DNA of 64,000 bases, taken from contig NZ_AP017929.1 of assembly GCF_002370355.1 (NCBI RefSeq), positions 1,178,001 through 1,242,000 of the forward strand. Reading direction: 5' to 3'. This DNA comes from Latilactobacillus sakei subsp. sakei DSM 20017 = JCM 1157 (GTDB taxonomy: Bacteria; Bacillota; Bacilli; Lactobacillales; Lactobacillaceae). Numbering within the stretch: position 1 is the first letter of the stretch; every line of letters starts with the position of its first letter. The notes under the pieces were generated by a model. That model had not been told where the DNA came from, searched no databases, and worked only from the letters and a program-made list of their open reading frames with translations. The translations under genes and the position numbers were made by a program. Shown here piece by piece: positions 22,211 through 32,233 of the stretch.

Positions 22211-23455
22211 GTGATATTAGAAACTTATTTAAAGAATAACAATAAAAATTTACATCAGATGCATTTAATAACTAAAATTCCCGAAACAACTATCAGAAAT
22301 ATAAATAGAAGAAATATTGATAAATGGAATATTGAATACTTTGAAGCAGTTTCAAAGACAGTTGGGAAAAATCGAGTTAAAGTTATTGAAGAGCTTGAAG
22401 AATTGACTCAAATAAATTTGAAGAGAGTTACACCTTTTTCATTAAATGGTCAGTATAATTTAGAAAACCGCCGTTATATTGGAAATAAAAATAAATTACT
22501 TAGTTGGATTTCCGAGTTAATTGAGGAGCATACAGTCGGTGATTCTTTTTTTGATGTATTTGCTGGAACTGGGGTTGTTACAAAAAAACTTCTGCCGAAA
22601 TATAATAGAATTATATTAAATGATTTTCTTTTTTCTAATAATATAATATTTAAAGCTTTTTTTGGGACTCAAGATTATAATATTCATAAAATATTAACTT
22701 GCAAAGATCAATTTCAGAGTATTAATACAAACACAATTGATGATGATTATTTCGTTGATAACTATGGTGAGAAGTTTTTTAGTAAACATGATGCAAGAGT
22801 AATAGGTGAGATTAGGACTAGAATACATGATGATTCTAGTTTGAATGAACGAGAAAAGGCAATTTTAATAGCTTCACTAATTTATTCTGCTGATAAAATT
22901 GCAAATACGGTAGGTCATTATGATGCTTATCGTAAAAAAGTTGATATAAAAGATAGATTCGTGTTTAATTTGATAAATCCTCTAGATATTGAAGAAAAAA
23001 AAGTAGAGATTTATCAGGAAGATTCAAATCAATTAGTTAGAAAAATTAAAGCGGATGTAGCTTTTGTAGACCCACCCTATAATTCAAGACAATATTCTAG
23101 GTTTTATCACGTGCTTGAAGGGATTGCCAAGTGGGATAAACCCAATTTACAAGGAGTTGCAATGAAACCTCCTATGGAAAATATGAGTGAGTATTCTAAA
23201 GTAAGTGCACCATGTGTATTTGACGATCTTATTTCGAACTTAGATGTTAATTATATAGTTGTAACGTACAATAATACCTATAATTCTAAAAGTAGCAGTT
23301 CAAAAAATAAGATTACGCATGAGCAGATACTTAATTCCTTGAATAAAGTCGGACGGACAACTAACTATGAGATGCCCTTTCCCTTTTTTAATGCAGGAAA
23401 AACAAATTTAAAAAATCATAAAGAGTTTGTATTTATTACGGAGGTTGGAAAATAA
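22211..23455 (+). CDS. D12-class adenine-N6 DNA methyltransferase with N-terminal HTH-like region
   Basis: This enzyme should methylate adenine on one strand of the target of the neighbouring nuclease. I start at GTG 22211 (414 residues), placed after AGGTGA; GTG 22202 would overlap the ribosome site. Residues 1-65 are basic and resemble a small helix-turn-helix (KIPETTIRNINRRNI). The catalytic part follows: RRYIGNKNKL, the SAM-binding FDVFAGTG near residue 113, and DPPY near residue 286. Codons are far more AT-rich than in polC or rimP, suggesting transfer. The stop overlaps the start of the second methyltransferase. Target specificity cannot be read from sequence. Confidence 0.88.
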   Translation: MILETYLKNNNKNLHQMHLITKIPETTIRNINRRNIDKWNIEYFEAVSKTVGKNRVKVIEELEELTQINLKRVTPFSLNGQYNLENRRYIGNKNKLLSWISELIEEHTVGDSFFDVFAGTGVVTKKLLPKYNRIILNDFLFSNNIIFKAFFGTQDYNIHKILTCKDQFQSINTNTIDDDYFVDNYGEKFFSKHDARVIGEIRTRIHDDSSLNEREKAILIASLIYSADKIANTVGHYDAYRKKVDIKDRFVFNLINPLDIEEKKVEIYQEDSNQLVRKIKADVAFVDPPYNSRQYSRFYHVLEGIAKWDKPNLQGVAMKPPMENMSEYSKVSAPCVFDDLISNLDVNYIVVTYNNTYNSKSSSSKNKITHEQILNSLNKVGRTTNYEMPFPFFNAGKTNLKNHKEFVFITEVGK

Positions 23456-24414
23456 TGCAAACAGCTCTTTTTTTTACAGATAAATATGAAATTGATAAGA
23501 ATTTAAAAAAGAAAGCTATGCGGTCACCTTTATTTTATGTTGGGGATAAATACAAATTAATGCCCCAACTAAAGGAGTTATTTCCTAAGAATATAGAAAC
23601 GTACTATGATGTTTTTTGTGGTGGAGGAAGTGCATCTATTAATGTTGATGCTAAAAGCTTTGTAATGAACGATGTTGATTCAAAGGTAATTGCATTGCAT
23701 CAACATCTACAAGAGAATTCGATTAATATTGACGCGTTCATAAAGAGAATGTATGGTTTGATTGAAGGGTACGAACTAAGCCATTCTGAATATGGCAATA
23801 ATTCTGAAATTGAAGCGTTAAAGAAGGTTTATAATAAAACCTATTTTGCAAAGTATAATAAAAAGTCTTACTTAAATTTGAGAGAAGATTACAATGCCAA
23901 TCAGTATAATATCGATCTGTTATATTTATTGTTGATTTACGGATTTAATCACATGATTCGTTTTAATAAGCAAGGAAAATTTAATTTGCCTGTTGGAAAT
24001 GTAGATTGGAATAGAAATGTCTCTAACGCACTAGTGAATTATTCCAAATGGTTTAACACCAATAATGTTCGGTTATCACCTGGGATGGATTTTGAATCGT
24101 TTGTTGAGTCACAAAAAATTAAAGCTGGGGATTTTTTATATTTCGATCCCCCCTACCTGATTACATTCAGTGATTATAATAAGCTCTGGGGTGAGACTGA
24201 AGAAAAAAGATTGTATCGACTGTTGGATCGTCTCTCTGAGAAAGGAATATTTTGGGGACTATCAAATATGCTCTATCATAAAGAAAAGCAAAATAACATT
24301 TTACTAAAGTGGGCTCAAAAGTATAATGTATATCGAATTGAGAGTAACTATATTTCTAGATTTGACAACACTGTAAAAAGTAGTAGTAAAGAAATTTACG
24401 TTACTAATTATTAA
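23455..24414 (+). CDS. Dam-type (D12-class) adenine-N6 DNA methyltransferase
   Basis: This is the second methyltransferase of the cassette, 319 residues. After a short N-terminal extension it shows the Dam family order: LFYVGDKYKL, SAM-binding YDVFCGGGSAS near residue 51, and the catalytic FDPPYL near residue 230. Two methyltransferases are expected when the target is asymmetric, because each strand needs its own enzyme; this fits the AlwI-like nuclease downstream. It begins on the last base of the first methyltransferase stop and has GGAGG 11 bases upstream. AT-rich like its neighbours. Confidence 0.9.
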   Translation: MQTALFFTDKYEIDKNLKKKAMRSPLFYVGDKYKLMPQLKELFPKNIETYYDVFCGGGSASINVDAKSFVMNDVDSKVIALHQHLQENSINIDAFIKRMYGLIEGYELSHSEYGNNSEIEALKKVYNKTYFAKYNKKSYLNLREDYNANQYNIDLLYLLLIYGFNHMIRFNKQGKFNLPVGNVDWNRNVSNALVNYSKWFNTNNVRLSPGMDFESFVESQKIKAGDFLYFDPPYLITFSDYNKLWGETEEKRLYRLLDRLSEKGIFWGLSNMLYHKEKQNNILLKWAQKYNVYRIESNYISRFDNTVKSSSKEIYVTNY

Positions 24415-24432
24415 ATTATTGGAGGAATAGAC

Positions 24433-26199
24433 ATGAGTGAAAGAAGGAAGCCAATTTCATTCGATACAACGTTACGGAATCCAAGCAGGATTCCGCAATT
24501 TATTTCAATTCTCAGTAAATTTGAAGGAAAAGTAATCAATGATCAAGTCGCATTAGAATTAGAAGGTGAAATAATTCGCTGGAAGATATTTGAACCAACC
24601 AAAAAAACATTGGGTAAGTATGTAAAATCATATAATAAAAAATTCAATTTTAAGGCTGCCGATCAATCAATAGGTGCAAGCGAAAAAGTAGATAAGTATT
24701 ATCGAAGATGGGACGAGAGTGAGCCAGGTAAAGCAAAACTAACTGAGATTATATATCTACTTCAAAATACAATGACAGCTCATAAAGATGCCGGATGGAA
24801 TGGAGGCTGGGAATCTAGACTGGGTACTCAGTTTAATTTTTTAAATGAACTAGGTTTTGTTCAGGTAGTAAAAGACGGGAAAGTCCAAATTTCTCCTAAT
24901 GGAAAATTGATGATCACTGAATATGAGAATGGCTATCCACTAAAAGAAAACCACGACGAAAGTTTTGAACAGTCAGCTTTTCTAAATGCTTTTTCTAAAT
25001 ATCAAATCAATAATCCTTATCGAAAGAACACTATAAAAGTAAATTTTTTTCCTTTAGTACTCAATGTTATCAAATATTTGGATGAGAAGTATAATCGGCC
25101 AGGTGTTTCAAGACAAGATATACCTTTTATTATTGCTTGGGGGAATAATGATTTTGCAAGTTTAGCCGAGTACATACATTCTTTCAGAGAGAAATTTAAA
25201 TATAATACTACTGATGAAAGAGTTTATGATTATGCAATGAACATAATGGATGATTCTACACCGAGTGATGTTATCGCAGAAGCGAGCTCGGAATTTATTA
25301 TTTCTAAAAAAAGAGATTATAAGTTTGAGAAGATAACTGGAGAAACACCTGATGAGGTTATACGTAAACTTAGATTAACAATGTTAATTTCACTCAGAGG
25401 AGCAGGCCGTTTTATTGACATTAATAGAAATGAGCGAAAAAAAATTAATTATGTGCTTAATAACTATGCAACAAATATAGATTTTGATGAGGATAAATCC
25501 GAATACTTTGAATATATGGGGGAAATTGATAATGAATTACGGTTTAGCCAGTACATTGACGAAACCGAGGAGGCAAAAGATGCTAAAGAGAAAGCAATCG
25601 AAAGTTGGTCTTCAAAAAAAGATTGGGATTTTCTGAAGGTTGAAATGATGAACAGTATTGAGAAGCAGCCTTCTACTGATTTAATTCTAAAATATGTAAA
25701 AGAAACTGTGCGATTGGAGTTTCTGTCTGCTATCGTCCTCAAGAAAGCTCTTCCGAAAATAAAAGTTATTGCAAATTATAAGGCAGACGACCAAGGTATC
25801 CCATTTAATACTGCAGGTGGAGGAAATGGTAGTAAAAGCGGTGCAGATATTGATATTTTCGAAGATGAGATTCATGCAATTGTAGAACCAACGATTTCTA
25901 GAGCAAGAAGTTTTCAAGTAGAACATGAAATACCGTCGATAAGAAATCACGTAAGGACTACAGCAAATAAAGACTTTAAAGAAAAAAAGAAATTTAATAA
26001 TTGGTTTTCTTTATTCATAGCTTCCAATATCTCGCGAGATGTTGGAGACCAAGTGGCATTAATTAAAAGTTTGAATAACATTGATATATTTCCATGGGAT
26101 ATAGAAGATTTTGTCGAATATTCCAAGAATATAAATTCTATTGAAGATTACAAGGTTATTCGTGAATATGTGAAACCACAGACTATGCCTGGTCAGTAA
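24433..26199 (+). CDS. AlwI-family type II (type IIS) restriction endonuclease
   Basis: The 588-residue protein begins with FDTTLRNPSRIPQF, typical of the AlwI family as I recall it. Near residue 468 GADIDIFED is followed by IVEPT, then SRARSFQVEHEIPSIRNHV. I read this as a PD-(D/E)xK-type nuclease core in which the lysine is replaced, as in AlwI-like enzymes (VEVT-type motif). It is the last gene of a three-gene operon, 18 bases after the second methyltransferase, with GGAGG before its ATG. AlwI itself cuts beside GGATC; whether this enzyme shares that site is unknown. Low GC content agrees with acquisition. Confidence 0.82.
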   Translation: MSERRKPISFDTTLRNPSRIPQFISILSKFEGKVINDQVALELEGEIIRWKIFEPTKKTLGKYVKSYNKKFNFKAADQSIGASEKVDKYYRRWDESEPGKAKLTEIIYLLQNTMTAHKDAGWNGGWESRLGTQFNFLNELGFVQVVKDGKVQISPNGKLMITEYENGYPLKENHDESFEQSAFLNAFSKYQINNPYRKNTIKVNFFPLVLNVIKYLDEKYNRPGVSRQDIPFIIAWGNNDFASLAEYIHSFREKFKYNTTDERVYDYAMNIMDDSTPSDVIAEASSEFIISKKRDYKFEKITGETPDEVIRKLRLTMLISLRGAGRFIDINRNERKKINYVLNNYATNIDFDEDKSEYFEYMGEIDNELRFSQYIDETEEAKDAKEKAIESWSSKKDWDFLKVEMMNSIEKQPSTDLILKYVKETVRLEFLSAIVLKKALPKIKVIANYKADDQGIPFNTAGGGNGSKSGADIDIFEDEIHAIVEPTISRARSFQVEHEIPSIRNHVRTTANKDFKEKKKFNNWFSLFIASNISRDVGDQVALIKSLNNIDIFPWDIEDFVEYSKNINSIEDYKVIREYVKPQTMPGQ

Positions 26200-26319
26200 G
26201 AAAACTAAGTAAGTTGGTACGGATAAGCGAGCGCTTTTTGTATATATTTAGAAAGTCAATTGAATTTTATTTAGTTTTAATTTTTAAAAATACCGATAGT
26301 AACCATTAACCGCCGTCCA

Positions 26320-26403
26320 TTGTATTTTCATGAAAATTATGTTATATTGTTATCAGTAATTAGATACTTCAGAGCGAGTGAGCAGAAATGCTCACTCTTT
26401 TTA
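26320..26403 (+). promoter_or_regulatory. Promoter and early terminator (attenuator) of the rimP-nusA-infB operon
   Basis: TTGTAT (26320-26325) and TATATT (26343-26348) are 17 bases apart. About 20 bases after the expected start, GAGTGAGCA (26376-26384) and TGCTCACTC (26389-26397) form a perfect 9-bp hairpin with a GAAA loop and a T5 tract. I see no competing antiterminator. The region from 26200 to 26320 is AT-rich spacer without a gene. Confidence 0.75.
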
Positions 26404-26450
26404 TTGGAGCACATCTAATCTGAATATATAAATGAATTGGAGGGAATCAT

Positions 26451-26924
26451 TTGAGTACCGTTGTGGAAACAGTTCATGATCTACTCGTGCCGATACTAGA
26501 TCAACACCATTTTGAGCTAGTCGACGTTGAATTTGTTAAAGAAGGTAGTAGCTGGTATCTACGTGTCTTCATTGATAAACCAAACGGCATTGACCTTGAA
26601 GATTGTGCCTTAGTTAACGATGCGTTAAGTGAGAAACTGGATTCAATCGACCCGGATCCAATTCCGCAGGCTTATTTCTTAGATGTTTCATCACCTGGTG
26701 CAGAGCGTCCTTTGAAGAAGGAAGCCGATTTTCAAAATGCACTTGGCGAATACATTCATATCTCGTTATATCAAGCCGTTGATGGCGAGAAGATTTATCA
26801 AGGAATATTAAAGGCGCTTGATCAAGAGACCTTAACATTAGCCATTAAAATTAAAACGCGTCAAAAAGAAGTGACATTTAATCGCAAGGAAATTGCCAAA
26901 GCTCGCTTAGCAATTGAATTTTAG
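26451..26924 (+). CDS. rimP: Ribosome maturation factor RimP
   Basis: RimP assists 30S subunit maturation. The 157-residue protein has the family's N-terminal alpha/beta domain with [24 protein letters not shown] and [12 protein letters not shown], then a C-terminal SH3-like barrel. The start is TTG at 26451, nine bases after GGAGGG; no ATG is available. It heads the conserved rimP-nusA-ylxR-ylxQ-infB-rbfA operon. In this strain the preceding polC is separated from it by the restriction-modification cassette. Confidence 0.97.
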   Translation: MSTVVETVHDLLVPILDQHHFELVDVEFVKEGSSWYLRVFIDKPNGIDLEDCALVNDALSEKLDSIDPDPIPQAYFLDVSSPGAERPLKKEADFQNALGEYIHISLYQAVDGEKIYQGILKALDQETLTLAIKIKTRQKEVTFNRKEIAKARLAIEF

Positions 26925-26942
26925 TAAAGGTAGGCTAGTTAC

Positions 26943-28160
26943 ATGAGCAAGGAAATGTTAGGCGCCCTAGATGCGCTAGAACAAGAAAAAGGTGTTAAGA
27001 AAGAAATCGTCATTGAAGCACTTGAAGCAGCGCTTGTTTCGGCTTATAAACGAAACTACGGTCAAGCTCAAAATGTGGAAGTTGAATTCGATCAAAAGAA
27101 GGGTAACATCCACGTTTATGCTGTCAAAGAAGTGACTGATGAAGTTTTCGATTCACGTTTGGAAGTTAGCTATCAAGATGCTTTAGAAATTAACAAAGCA
27201 TATGAAGTTGGCGATACAATTCGTTTTGAAGTGACACCTAAGGATTTTGGTCGGATTGCCGCCCAAACTGCTAAGCAAGTTATTATGCAACGGGTTCGCG
27301 AAGCTGAAAGAAGTATTATTTACAACGAATACAGCCAATACGAAAACGAAATTATGCAAGGGATTGTTGAACGTCGCGATAACAAGTTTATCTACGTTAA
27401 CTTAGGTAAGATCGAAGCTGTTTTAAGTAAGCAAGATCAAATCCCTAACGAAGTGTATAACGCACATGACCGGATCAAGGTTTATGTTTCTAAAGTGGAA
27501 AACACAACTAAAGGCCCTCAAGTCTTTGTTAGTCGGACACACCCTGATTTGGTAAAACGTTTATTTGAACAAGAAGTGCCAGAAATTTATGACGGAACAG
27601 TTGAAATTGTGTCAATCGCAAGAGAAGCTGGCGACCGGACTAAGATGGCAGTTCGTTCAACAGACCCTAACGTGGATCCAGTCGGAACATGTGTTGGTCC
27701 TAAGGGGCAACGGGTTCAATTAGTCGTTAATGAATTACACGGCGAAAACATGGATATTGTGAAGTGGGAAGAAGATCCTTCAGACTACATCGCCAATGCC
27801 TTGAACCCAGCCGAAGTCATCGCTGTTCAATTTAACGATGGCAACGAACATACATGTACGGTAATCGTCCCTGATTACCAATTGTCATTGGCAATCGGTA
27901 AAAAAGGTCAAAATGCCCGTTTAGCTGCTAAGTTAACAGGTTACAAGATCGACATCAAACCTGAATCAGAAGTCGAATTTGTCGATGGCGATGATAGTGA
28001 AGATGAATCAGCCGTGGTTGAAGGTTTCGAAGAAGAAACAATCACACCAGAGACTACTGAAGAAACAGTTGCAGTAGCCCCTGAAACGGCAGAAGTTGCT
28101 GAAGACATCGAACAACCAGCAGAAACTGTTGTTGATTCTGAAGAACAACCACAAGAATAA
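26943..28160 (+). CDS. nusA: Transcription termination/antitermination factor NusA
   Basis: NusA binds RNA polymerase and modulates pausing and termination. The 405-residue form has the N-terminal polymerase-binding domain, an S1 domain (near residues 135-200), and two KH domains (VGTCVGPKGQRVQ and LAIGKKGQNARLA). It lacks the C-terminal acidic repeats of E. coli, as in Firmicutes. The last ~60 residues are an acidic Glu/Thr/Val-rich tail with no predicted fold. Confidence 0.98.
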   Translation: MSKEMLGALDALEQEKGVKKEIVIEALEAALVSAYKRNYGQAQNVEVEFDQKKGNIHVYAVKEVTDEVFDSRLEVSYQDALEINKAYEVGDTIRFEVTPKDFGRIAAQTAKQVIMQRVREAERSIIYNEYSQYENEIMQGIVERRDNKFIYVNLGKIEAVLSKQDQIPNEVYNAHDRIKVYVSKVENTTKGPQVFVSRTHPDLVKRLFEQEVPEIYDGTVEIVSIAREAGDRTKMAVRSTDPNVDPVGTCVGPKGQRVQLVVNELHGENMDIVKWEEDPSDYIANALNPAEVIAVQFNDGNEHTCTVIVPDYQLSLAIGKKGQNARLAAKLTGYKIDIKPESEVEFVDGDDSEDESAVVEGFEEETITPETTEETVAVAPETAEVAEDIEQPAETVVDSEEQPQE

Positions 28161-28171
28161 GTGAGGTGTTC

Positions 28172-28474
28172 ATGATGAAACAAAGAAAAGTACCAATGAG
28201 AAAAGACGTTATTTCACAAGAAATGAAGCCTAAAAAAGAAATGGTGCGAATTGTTAAAACCGCTGAAGGCGAAATTAGTATCGATCCGACTGGTAAGAAA
28301 TCTGGTCGCGGTGCCTATGTTTCATTAGAACCAGATGCGATTAAGACAGCTCAAGCTAAGAAAATCTTAGAAAAGACTTTTGGCATTGATGTTTCAGCAG
28401 ACTTTTACACAGAATTGTTCGAGTATGTTGACCATCAAAAGGCCCGTCAAGAACTATTTGGAGAACGAAAATGA
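28172..28474 (+). CDS. ylxR: YlxR family RNA-binding protein
   Basis: A protein of about 100 residues from the nusA-infB operon. The family core is recognisable (VRIVKTAEGEISIDPTGKKSGRGAYVS), although the usual N-terminal CVGCR-type motif is replaced by PMRKDVISQEMKPKKEM. In Bacillus-group bacteria YlxR (RnpM) has been reported to bind RNase P RNA. I start at ATG 28172; ATG 28175 is an equal option. It overlaps ylxQ by four bases (ATGA). Confidence 0.93.
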   Translation: MMKQRKVPMRKDVISQEMKPKKEMVRIVKTAEGEISIDPTGKKSGRGAYVSLEPDAIKTAQAKKILEKTFGIDVSADFYTELFEYVDHQKARQELFGERK

Positions 28475-28776
28475 GTGAACAACCAGACCGTTTATTGCAA
28501 CTCTTAGGCATTTGTATGAGAGCAAGGCAACTGGTCAGTGGGGAAGAACAGGTCCTAAAAGCCATTCAGCAGTCAAAAGCTAAATTGGTTTTTATCGGCC
28601 AGGATATCAGCCCACTGACGCAGAAGAAATTGACTGATAAGAGTCATTTCTACAAAATCCCAGAAACAAAGGCCTACACCGCGGCCCAACTAACCCAAGC
28701 AATTGGATTACATAGAGCCACCATAGCGGTTGTCGACGCTGGGTTTGCCAAAAAGATGATAACGCTACTGGGATAA
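28471..28776 (+). CDS. ylxQ: L7Ae/L30e-family RNA-binding protein YlxQ
   Basis: A 101-residue single-domain protein with the L7Ae fold: [17 protein letters not shown] followed by [17 protein letters not shown]. Family members bind kink-turn RNA. Its start overlaps the ylxR stop by four bases, and infB follows 17 bases later, the standard Firmicutes arrangement. Confidence 0.94.
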   Translation: MSEQPDRLLQLLGICMRARQLVSGEEQVLKAIQQSKAKLVFIGQDISPLTQKKLTDKSHFYKIPETKAYTAAQLTQAIGLHRATIAVVDAGFAKKMITLLG

Positions 28777-28793
28777 TAAAGGAGCGTGAAGAT

Positions 28794-31607
28794 ATGGGTA
28801 AAAAACGTATCTATGAATTAGCTAAAGAAATTAATGTTGCTAGCAAAGACATTTTAGAGACTGCCAACAAAAAAGGCTATGATCTCAAGAATCACATGGC
28901 AACAATTGATGATAATCAAGAAAAAACATTGCGAGCTGCTTTCCAAACAAAAGCAACACCAGCTGCAAGTAAACCAGCAACACCTGCCGCACCTAAAGCG
29001 AGCGAAAAATCAGAAAGTGGTAAGATCAAGATCAATAAAACTGCTATCCGTCGCCGCCCAGAAGCCGACAAAAAACCAGTGCAACATTCAAACAACCGAC
29101 CACAAGCTAATGCTAACCGTAACGGTCAAGCAAGCAATGGTCAAAACCGGACAAACAATGCGCGTCCTAACAACAATAGCGCTCGTCCTAATAACAGCCG
29201 TCCTAACACAAACAGTCGGCCAAATAACAATAGCCAAAATCGTTCAACAAGCGCTAACCATCCAATGAGCTTACAAGAACAGATTTCACAGGCTAATGCA
29301 CGTCGTCAAAGAACCCAAGAACGGATTCAACAACAACGTGAACAACGTGAAGCAGACGAAAAGAAGCGTCGTGAACAAGCAAGTCGTCCACGTCCAACAA
29401 GAAACAATGCTTCAAACAACCGCCCATCAAACGGCAAACCAACAAACGGTGCACGTCCAACGACTAACAGTCCAAGACCAACCGTTACAAAAGATGGTCG
29501 CCCATTAGGTAGCAGCCGTCCAAACAATAACAATAGTGCACGTCCTAATACGACGAATAACCGACCAACAAACAGTCGTCCAGCAACGACACCATCACGG
29601 CCAGTTTCTGCACAAGAAATGCAACAAAAAATGCAAGCTAATACTGTTAGTGCTTCTAAACCAGCATCAAACAATACAGCAAGCAAGCCAAAGAACTTTG
29701 GCCCAGATAAAAAACGTGGCGGTGGCTATAACAGCTATGGCAATAGCCAACAACGTTTCAATAAGAAACGTAAGAAGACACGTAAGCAACAATTAGCTGA
29801 ACAAAACGCAGCTAAGAAGGAAATGCCACAACGTAAAGAACGTCCATTACCAGAAGTATTAGTTTTCTCTGAAGGGATGAACGTTGCGGATATCGCTAAG
29901 AAGATTCATCGCGAACCAGCTGAAATTATCAAGAAGTTATTCATGTTAGGCATTATGGTTAACATGAACCAATCACTTGATAAGGATACGATCGAATTAT
30001 TAGCAACTGATTACGGTATCGAAGCAGAACAAAAAGTTGAAGTGGATATCGCTGATATTGATTCAGTCTTTGAAACAGAAGCTAAGAGTGATGCTAACCT
30101 TGTAAGCCGCCCACCAGTTGTCACAATCATGGGTCACGTTGATCATGGTAAGACAACATTATTGGATAACCTTCGTAACAGTCACGTTACTGATGGTGAA
30201 GCCGGCGGGATTACACAACATATCGGTGCTTACCAAACGAAGTTAAACGATCGTTTAATCACGTTCTTGGATACACCAGGACATGCGGCCTTCACTAACA
30301 TGCGTGCACGTGGTGCTGATATTACTGATATCATCATCTTAGTTGTCGCTGCTGATGATGGTGTGATGCCACAAACAATCGAAGCTATTAACCATGCGAA
30401 GGCTGCTAAAGCCCCAATTATCGTTGCGGTTAATAAAATCGATAAACCAGGTGCTAACCCCGACCACGTGATGGAACAATTAATGGGTTACGGCCTTGTT
30501 CCTGAAGACTGGGGTGGCGATACAATCTTTGTTAAGATCTCAGCTAAAACTGGTGAAAACATTGATGACTTGCTTGAAATGGTTCTTCTTGAAGCCGACG
30601 TGCTTGAATTGAAGGCTAACCGTGATCAAAAAGCGGTTGGGACAGTTATTGAAGCCCGCCTTGATAAAGGTAAGGGACCTGTTGCCTCATTATTAGTACA
30701 ACAAGGGACATTACGGATCGGTGATCCAATCGTTGTTGGGAATACCTTTGGTCGTGTCCGTGTCATGACAAATGATCGCGGTCGTCGTGTTAAAGAAGTC
30801 TTCCCATCAGAACCAGTTGAAATTACTGGGTTAAATGATGTGCCACAAGCAGCTGATCGTTTCGTTGTCTTTGAAGACGAAAAAACAGCTCGTGCTGCTG
30901 GTGAAGAACGTGCTAAACGGGCCCTCTTGAAGGAACGTAGCCGTTCAAACCCTGTCACATTAGATAACTTGTTTGAAACAATGAAACAAGGTGAATTAAA
31001 AGAAGTTGGCGTTATTATCAAAGTCGACGTTCAAGGTTCAACAGAAGCCTTGGCTGGTAGTTTACGGAAGATCGAAGTCGAAGGCGTACGCGTGAATATT
31101 ATTCATGAAGCCGTTGGTGCGATTAACGAAAGTGACGTCACATTAGCTGCTGCAAGTAACGCTATCATTATCGGTTTCAACGTTCGTCCTACACCACAAG
31201 CTAAGATCCAAGCTGATGCTGAACAAGTTGATATTCGTTTACACCGAATCATCTACAAGGCAATCGAAGAAATCGAAGCTGCTATGAAGGGTATGTTAGA
31301 ACCAGTTTACGAAGAAAAAGTAACAGGTCAATTAACTGTTCGTGAAACATATAATGTTTCTAAGATCGGGACAATTGCCGGTTGTATCGTTGATACTGGT
31401 GTTATCCAACGTGATAGTGGTGTCCGCTTGATTCGTGATAGTATCGTGATTTATGAAGGTAAACTTTCAAGCTTGAAACGTTTCAAAGATGACGTTAAAG
31501 AAGTTAAAACCGGCTTTGAATGTGGTGTGACAATCGAAGATTACAATGATATCAAGATTGATGATCAAATTGAAGCCTACGTGATGGAAGAAGTACCTGT
31601 TAAATAA
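28794..31607 (+). CDS. infB: Translation initiation factor IF-2
   Basis: IF-2 brings initiator fMet-tRNA to the 30S subunit. The 937-residue protein has an N-terminal IF2N segment ([19 protein letters not shown]) and a very biased region from residue ~60 to ~340 made of Asn, Arg, Pro, Ser and Gln with many RPN-type repeats. A second IF2N domain, the GTPase ([10 protein letters not shown] near residue 447, then DTPGHAAF and NKIDKP) and the C-terminal fMet-tRNA-binding domain follow. The disordered spacer is the part most likely to vary between strains. Confidence 0.98.
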   Translation: MGKKRIYELAKEINVASKDILETANKKGYDLKNHMATIDDNQEKTLRAAFQTKATPAASKPATPAAPKASEKSESGKIKINKTAIRRRPEADKKPVQHSNNRPQANANRNGQASNGQNRTNNARPNNNSARPNNSRPNTNSRPNNNSQNRSTSANHPMSLQEQISQANARRQRTQERIQQQREQREADEKKRREQASRPRPTRNNASNNRPSNGKPTNGARPTTNSPRPTVTKDGRPLGSSRPNNNNSARPNTTNNRPTNSRPATTPSRPVSAQEMQQKMQANTVSASKPASNNTASKPKNFGPDKKRGGGYNSYGNSQQRFNKKRKKTRKQQLAEQNAAKKEMPQRKERPLPEVLVFSEGMNVADIAKKIHREPAEIIKKLFMLGIMVNMNQSLDKDTIELLATDYGIEAEQKVEVDIADIDSVFETEAKSDANLVSRPPVVTIMGHVDHGKTTLLDNLRNSHVTDGEAGGITQHIGAYQTKLNDRLITFLDTPGHAAFTNMRARGADITDIIILVVAADDGVMPQTIEAINHAKAAKAPIIVAVNKIDKPGANPDHVMEQLMGYGLVPEDWGGDTIFVKISAKTGENIDDLLEMVLLEADVLELKANRDQKAVGTVIEARLDKGKGPVASLLVQQGTLRIGDPIVVGNTFGRVRVMTNDRGRRVKEVFPSEPVEITGLNDVPQAADRFVVFEDEKTARAAGEERAKRALLKERSRSNPVTLDNLFETMKQGELKEVGVIIKVDVQGSTEALAGSLRKIEVEGVRVNIIHEAVGAINESDVTLAAASNAIIIGFNVRPTPQAKIQADAEQVDIRLHRIIYKAIEEIEAAMKGMLEPVYEEKVTGQLTVRETYNVSKIGTIAGCIVDTGVIQRDSGVRLIRDSIVIYEGKLSSLKRFKDDVKEVKTGFECGVTIEDYNDIKIDDQIEAYVMEEVPVK

Positions 31608-31629
31608 TTAATTTACAGGAGGACTACAG

Positions 31630-31986
31630 ATGAAACATCGTGTCGGTCGTGTTGAACAAGAAATTCAACGTGAAGTTAATGATATTTTATTAAAACGTGT
31701 ACGTGATCCCCGAGTTGAAGGGGTAACGATTACAGATATTAATCTGAGTGGTGACTTACAACACGTGAAGGTTTATTACAGTATCTTGTCTAATCTAGCC
31801 AGTGATGCTGAAAAAGCACAAAAAGGTTTGGATAAAGCTAAAGGCTTGATTCGTAGCGAACTTGGGCAACGAATTAAGTTATACAAGATTCCAGAAATTA
31901 CCTTTGAACAAGATGGTTCAGTTCGTTATGGTGAACATATCGACGAATTATTGCGTAAGTTACATCAAGATGAAGCACAGCGTTAG
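31630..31986 (+). CDS. rbfA: Ribosome-binding factor A
   Basis: RbfA is a KH-like protein that matures the 5' end of 16S rRNA and is needed in the cold. The 118-residue length is usual and the family core [17 protein letters not shown] and [18 protein letters not shown] is present. It ends the nusA-infB operon, 22 bases after infB, and a strong terminator follows. Confidence 0.98.
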   Translation: MKHRVGRVEQEIQREVNDILLKRVRDPRVEGVTITDINLSGDLQHVKVYYSILSNLASDAEKAQKGLDKAKGLIRSELGQRIKLYKIPEITFEQDGSVRYGEHIDELLRKLHQDEAQR

Positions 31987-31996
31987 GCTGTGACCA

Positions 31997-32031
31997 AGAG
32001 CACCGACGAAATTCGTCGGTGCTCTTTTTTT
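31997..32031 (+). terminator. Terminator of the nusA-infB-rbfA operon
   Basis: GAGCACCGACGAA pairs perfectly with TTCGTCGGTGCTC and is followed by T7. The 200 bases after it are AT-rich and should contain the promoter of the polysaccharide operon. Confidence 0.95.
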
Positions 32032-32233
32032 GTTTTGATGACCTTATGAAAACCATAATCCCTTAAATTGACACGGTAGATTGCACCATATTACTATTGA
32101 GCTATAGACAACTATTGTTATTGACAGTTATTTTAAACTAAAATTAGGATTATTTTATGACTTATCGAGGAAAGTTGTTGATATGATTTCATTGTTAGCT
32201 GATTAAAATTCGCTCTGAAATGAGGCCTGATAT

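Noticed and set aside
22000-26450. Prophage or insertion sequence carrying the restriction genes
   Set aside because: No integrase, transposase or terminal inverted repeats could be seen at either side. The cassette ends are simply AT-rich spacer.
29327-29686. Open frames overlapping the IF-2 low-complexity region
   Set aside because: Repeated codons keep other frames open by chance; the products are repetitive and lack ribosome sites.
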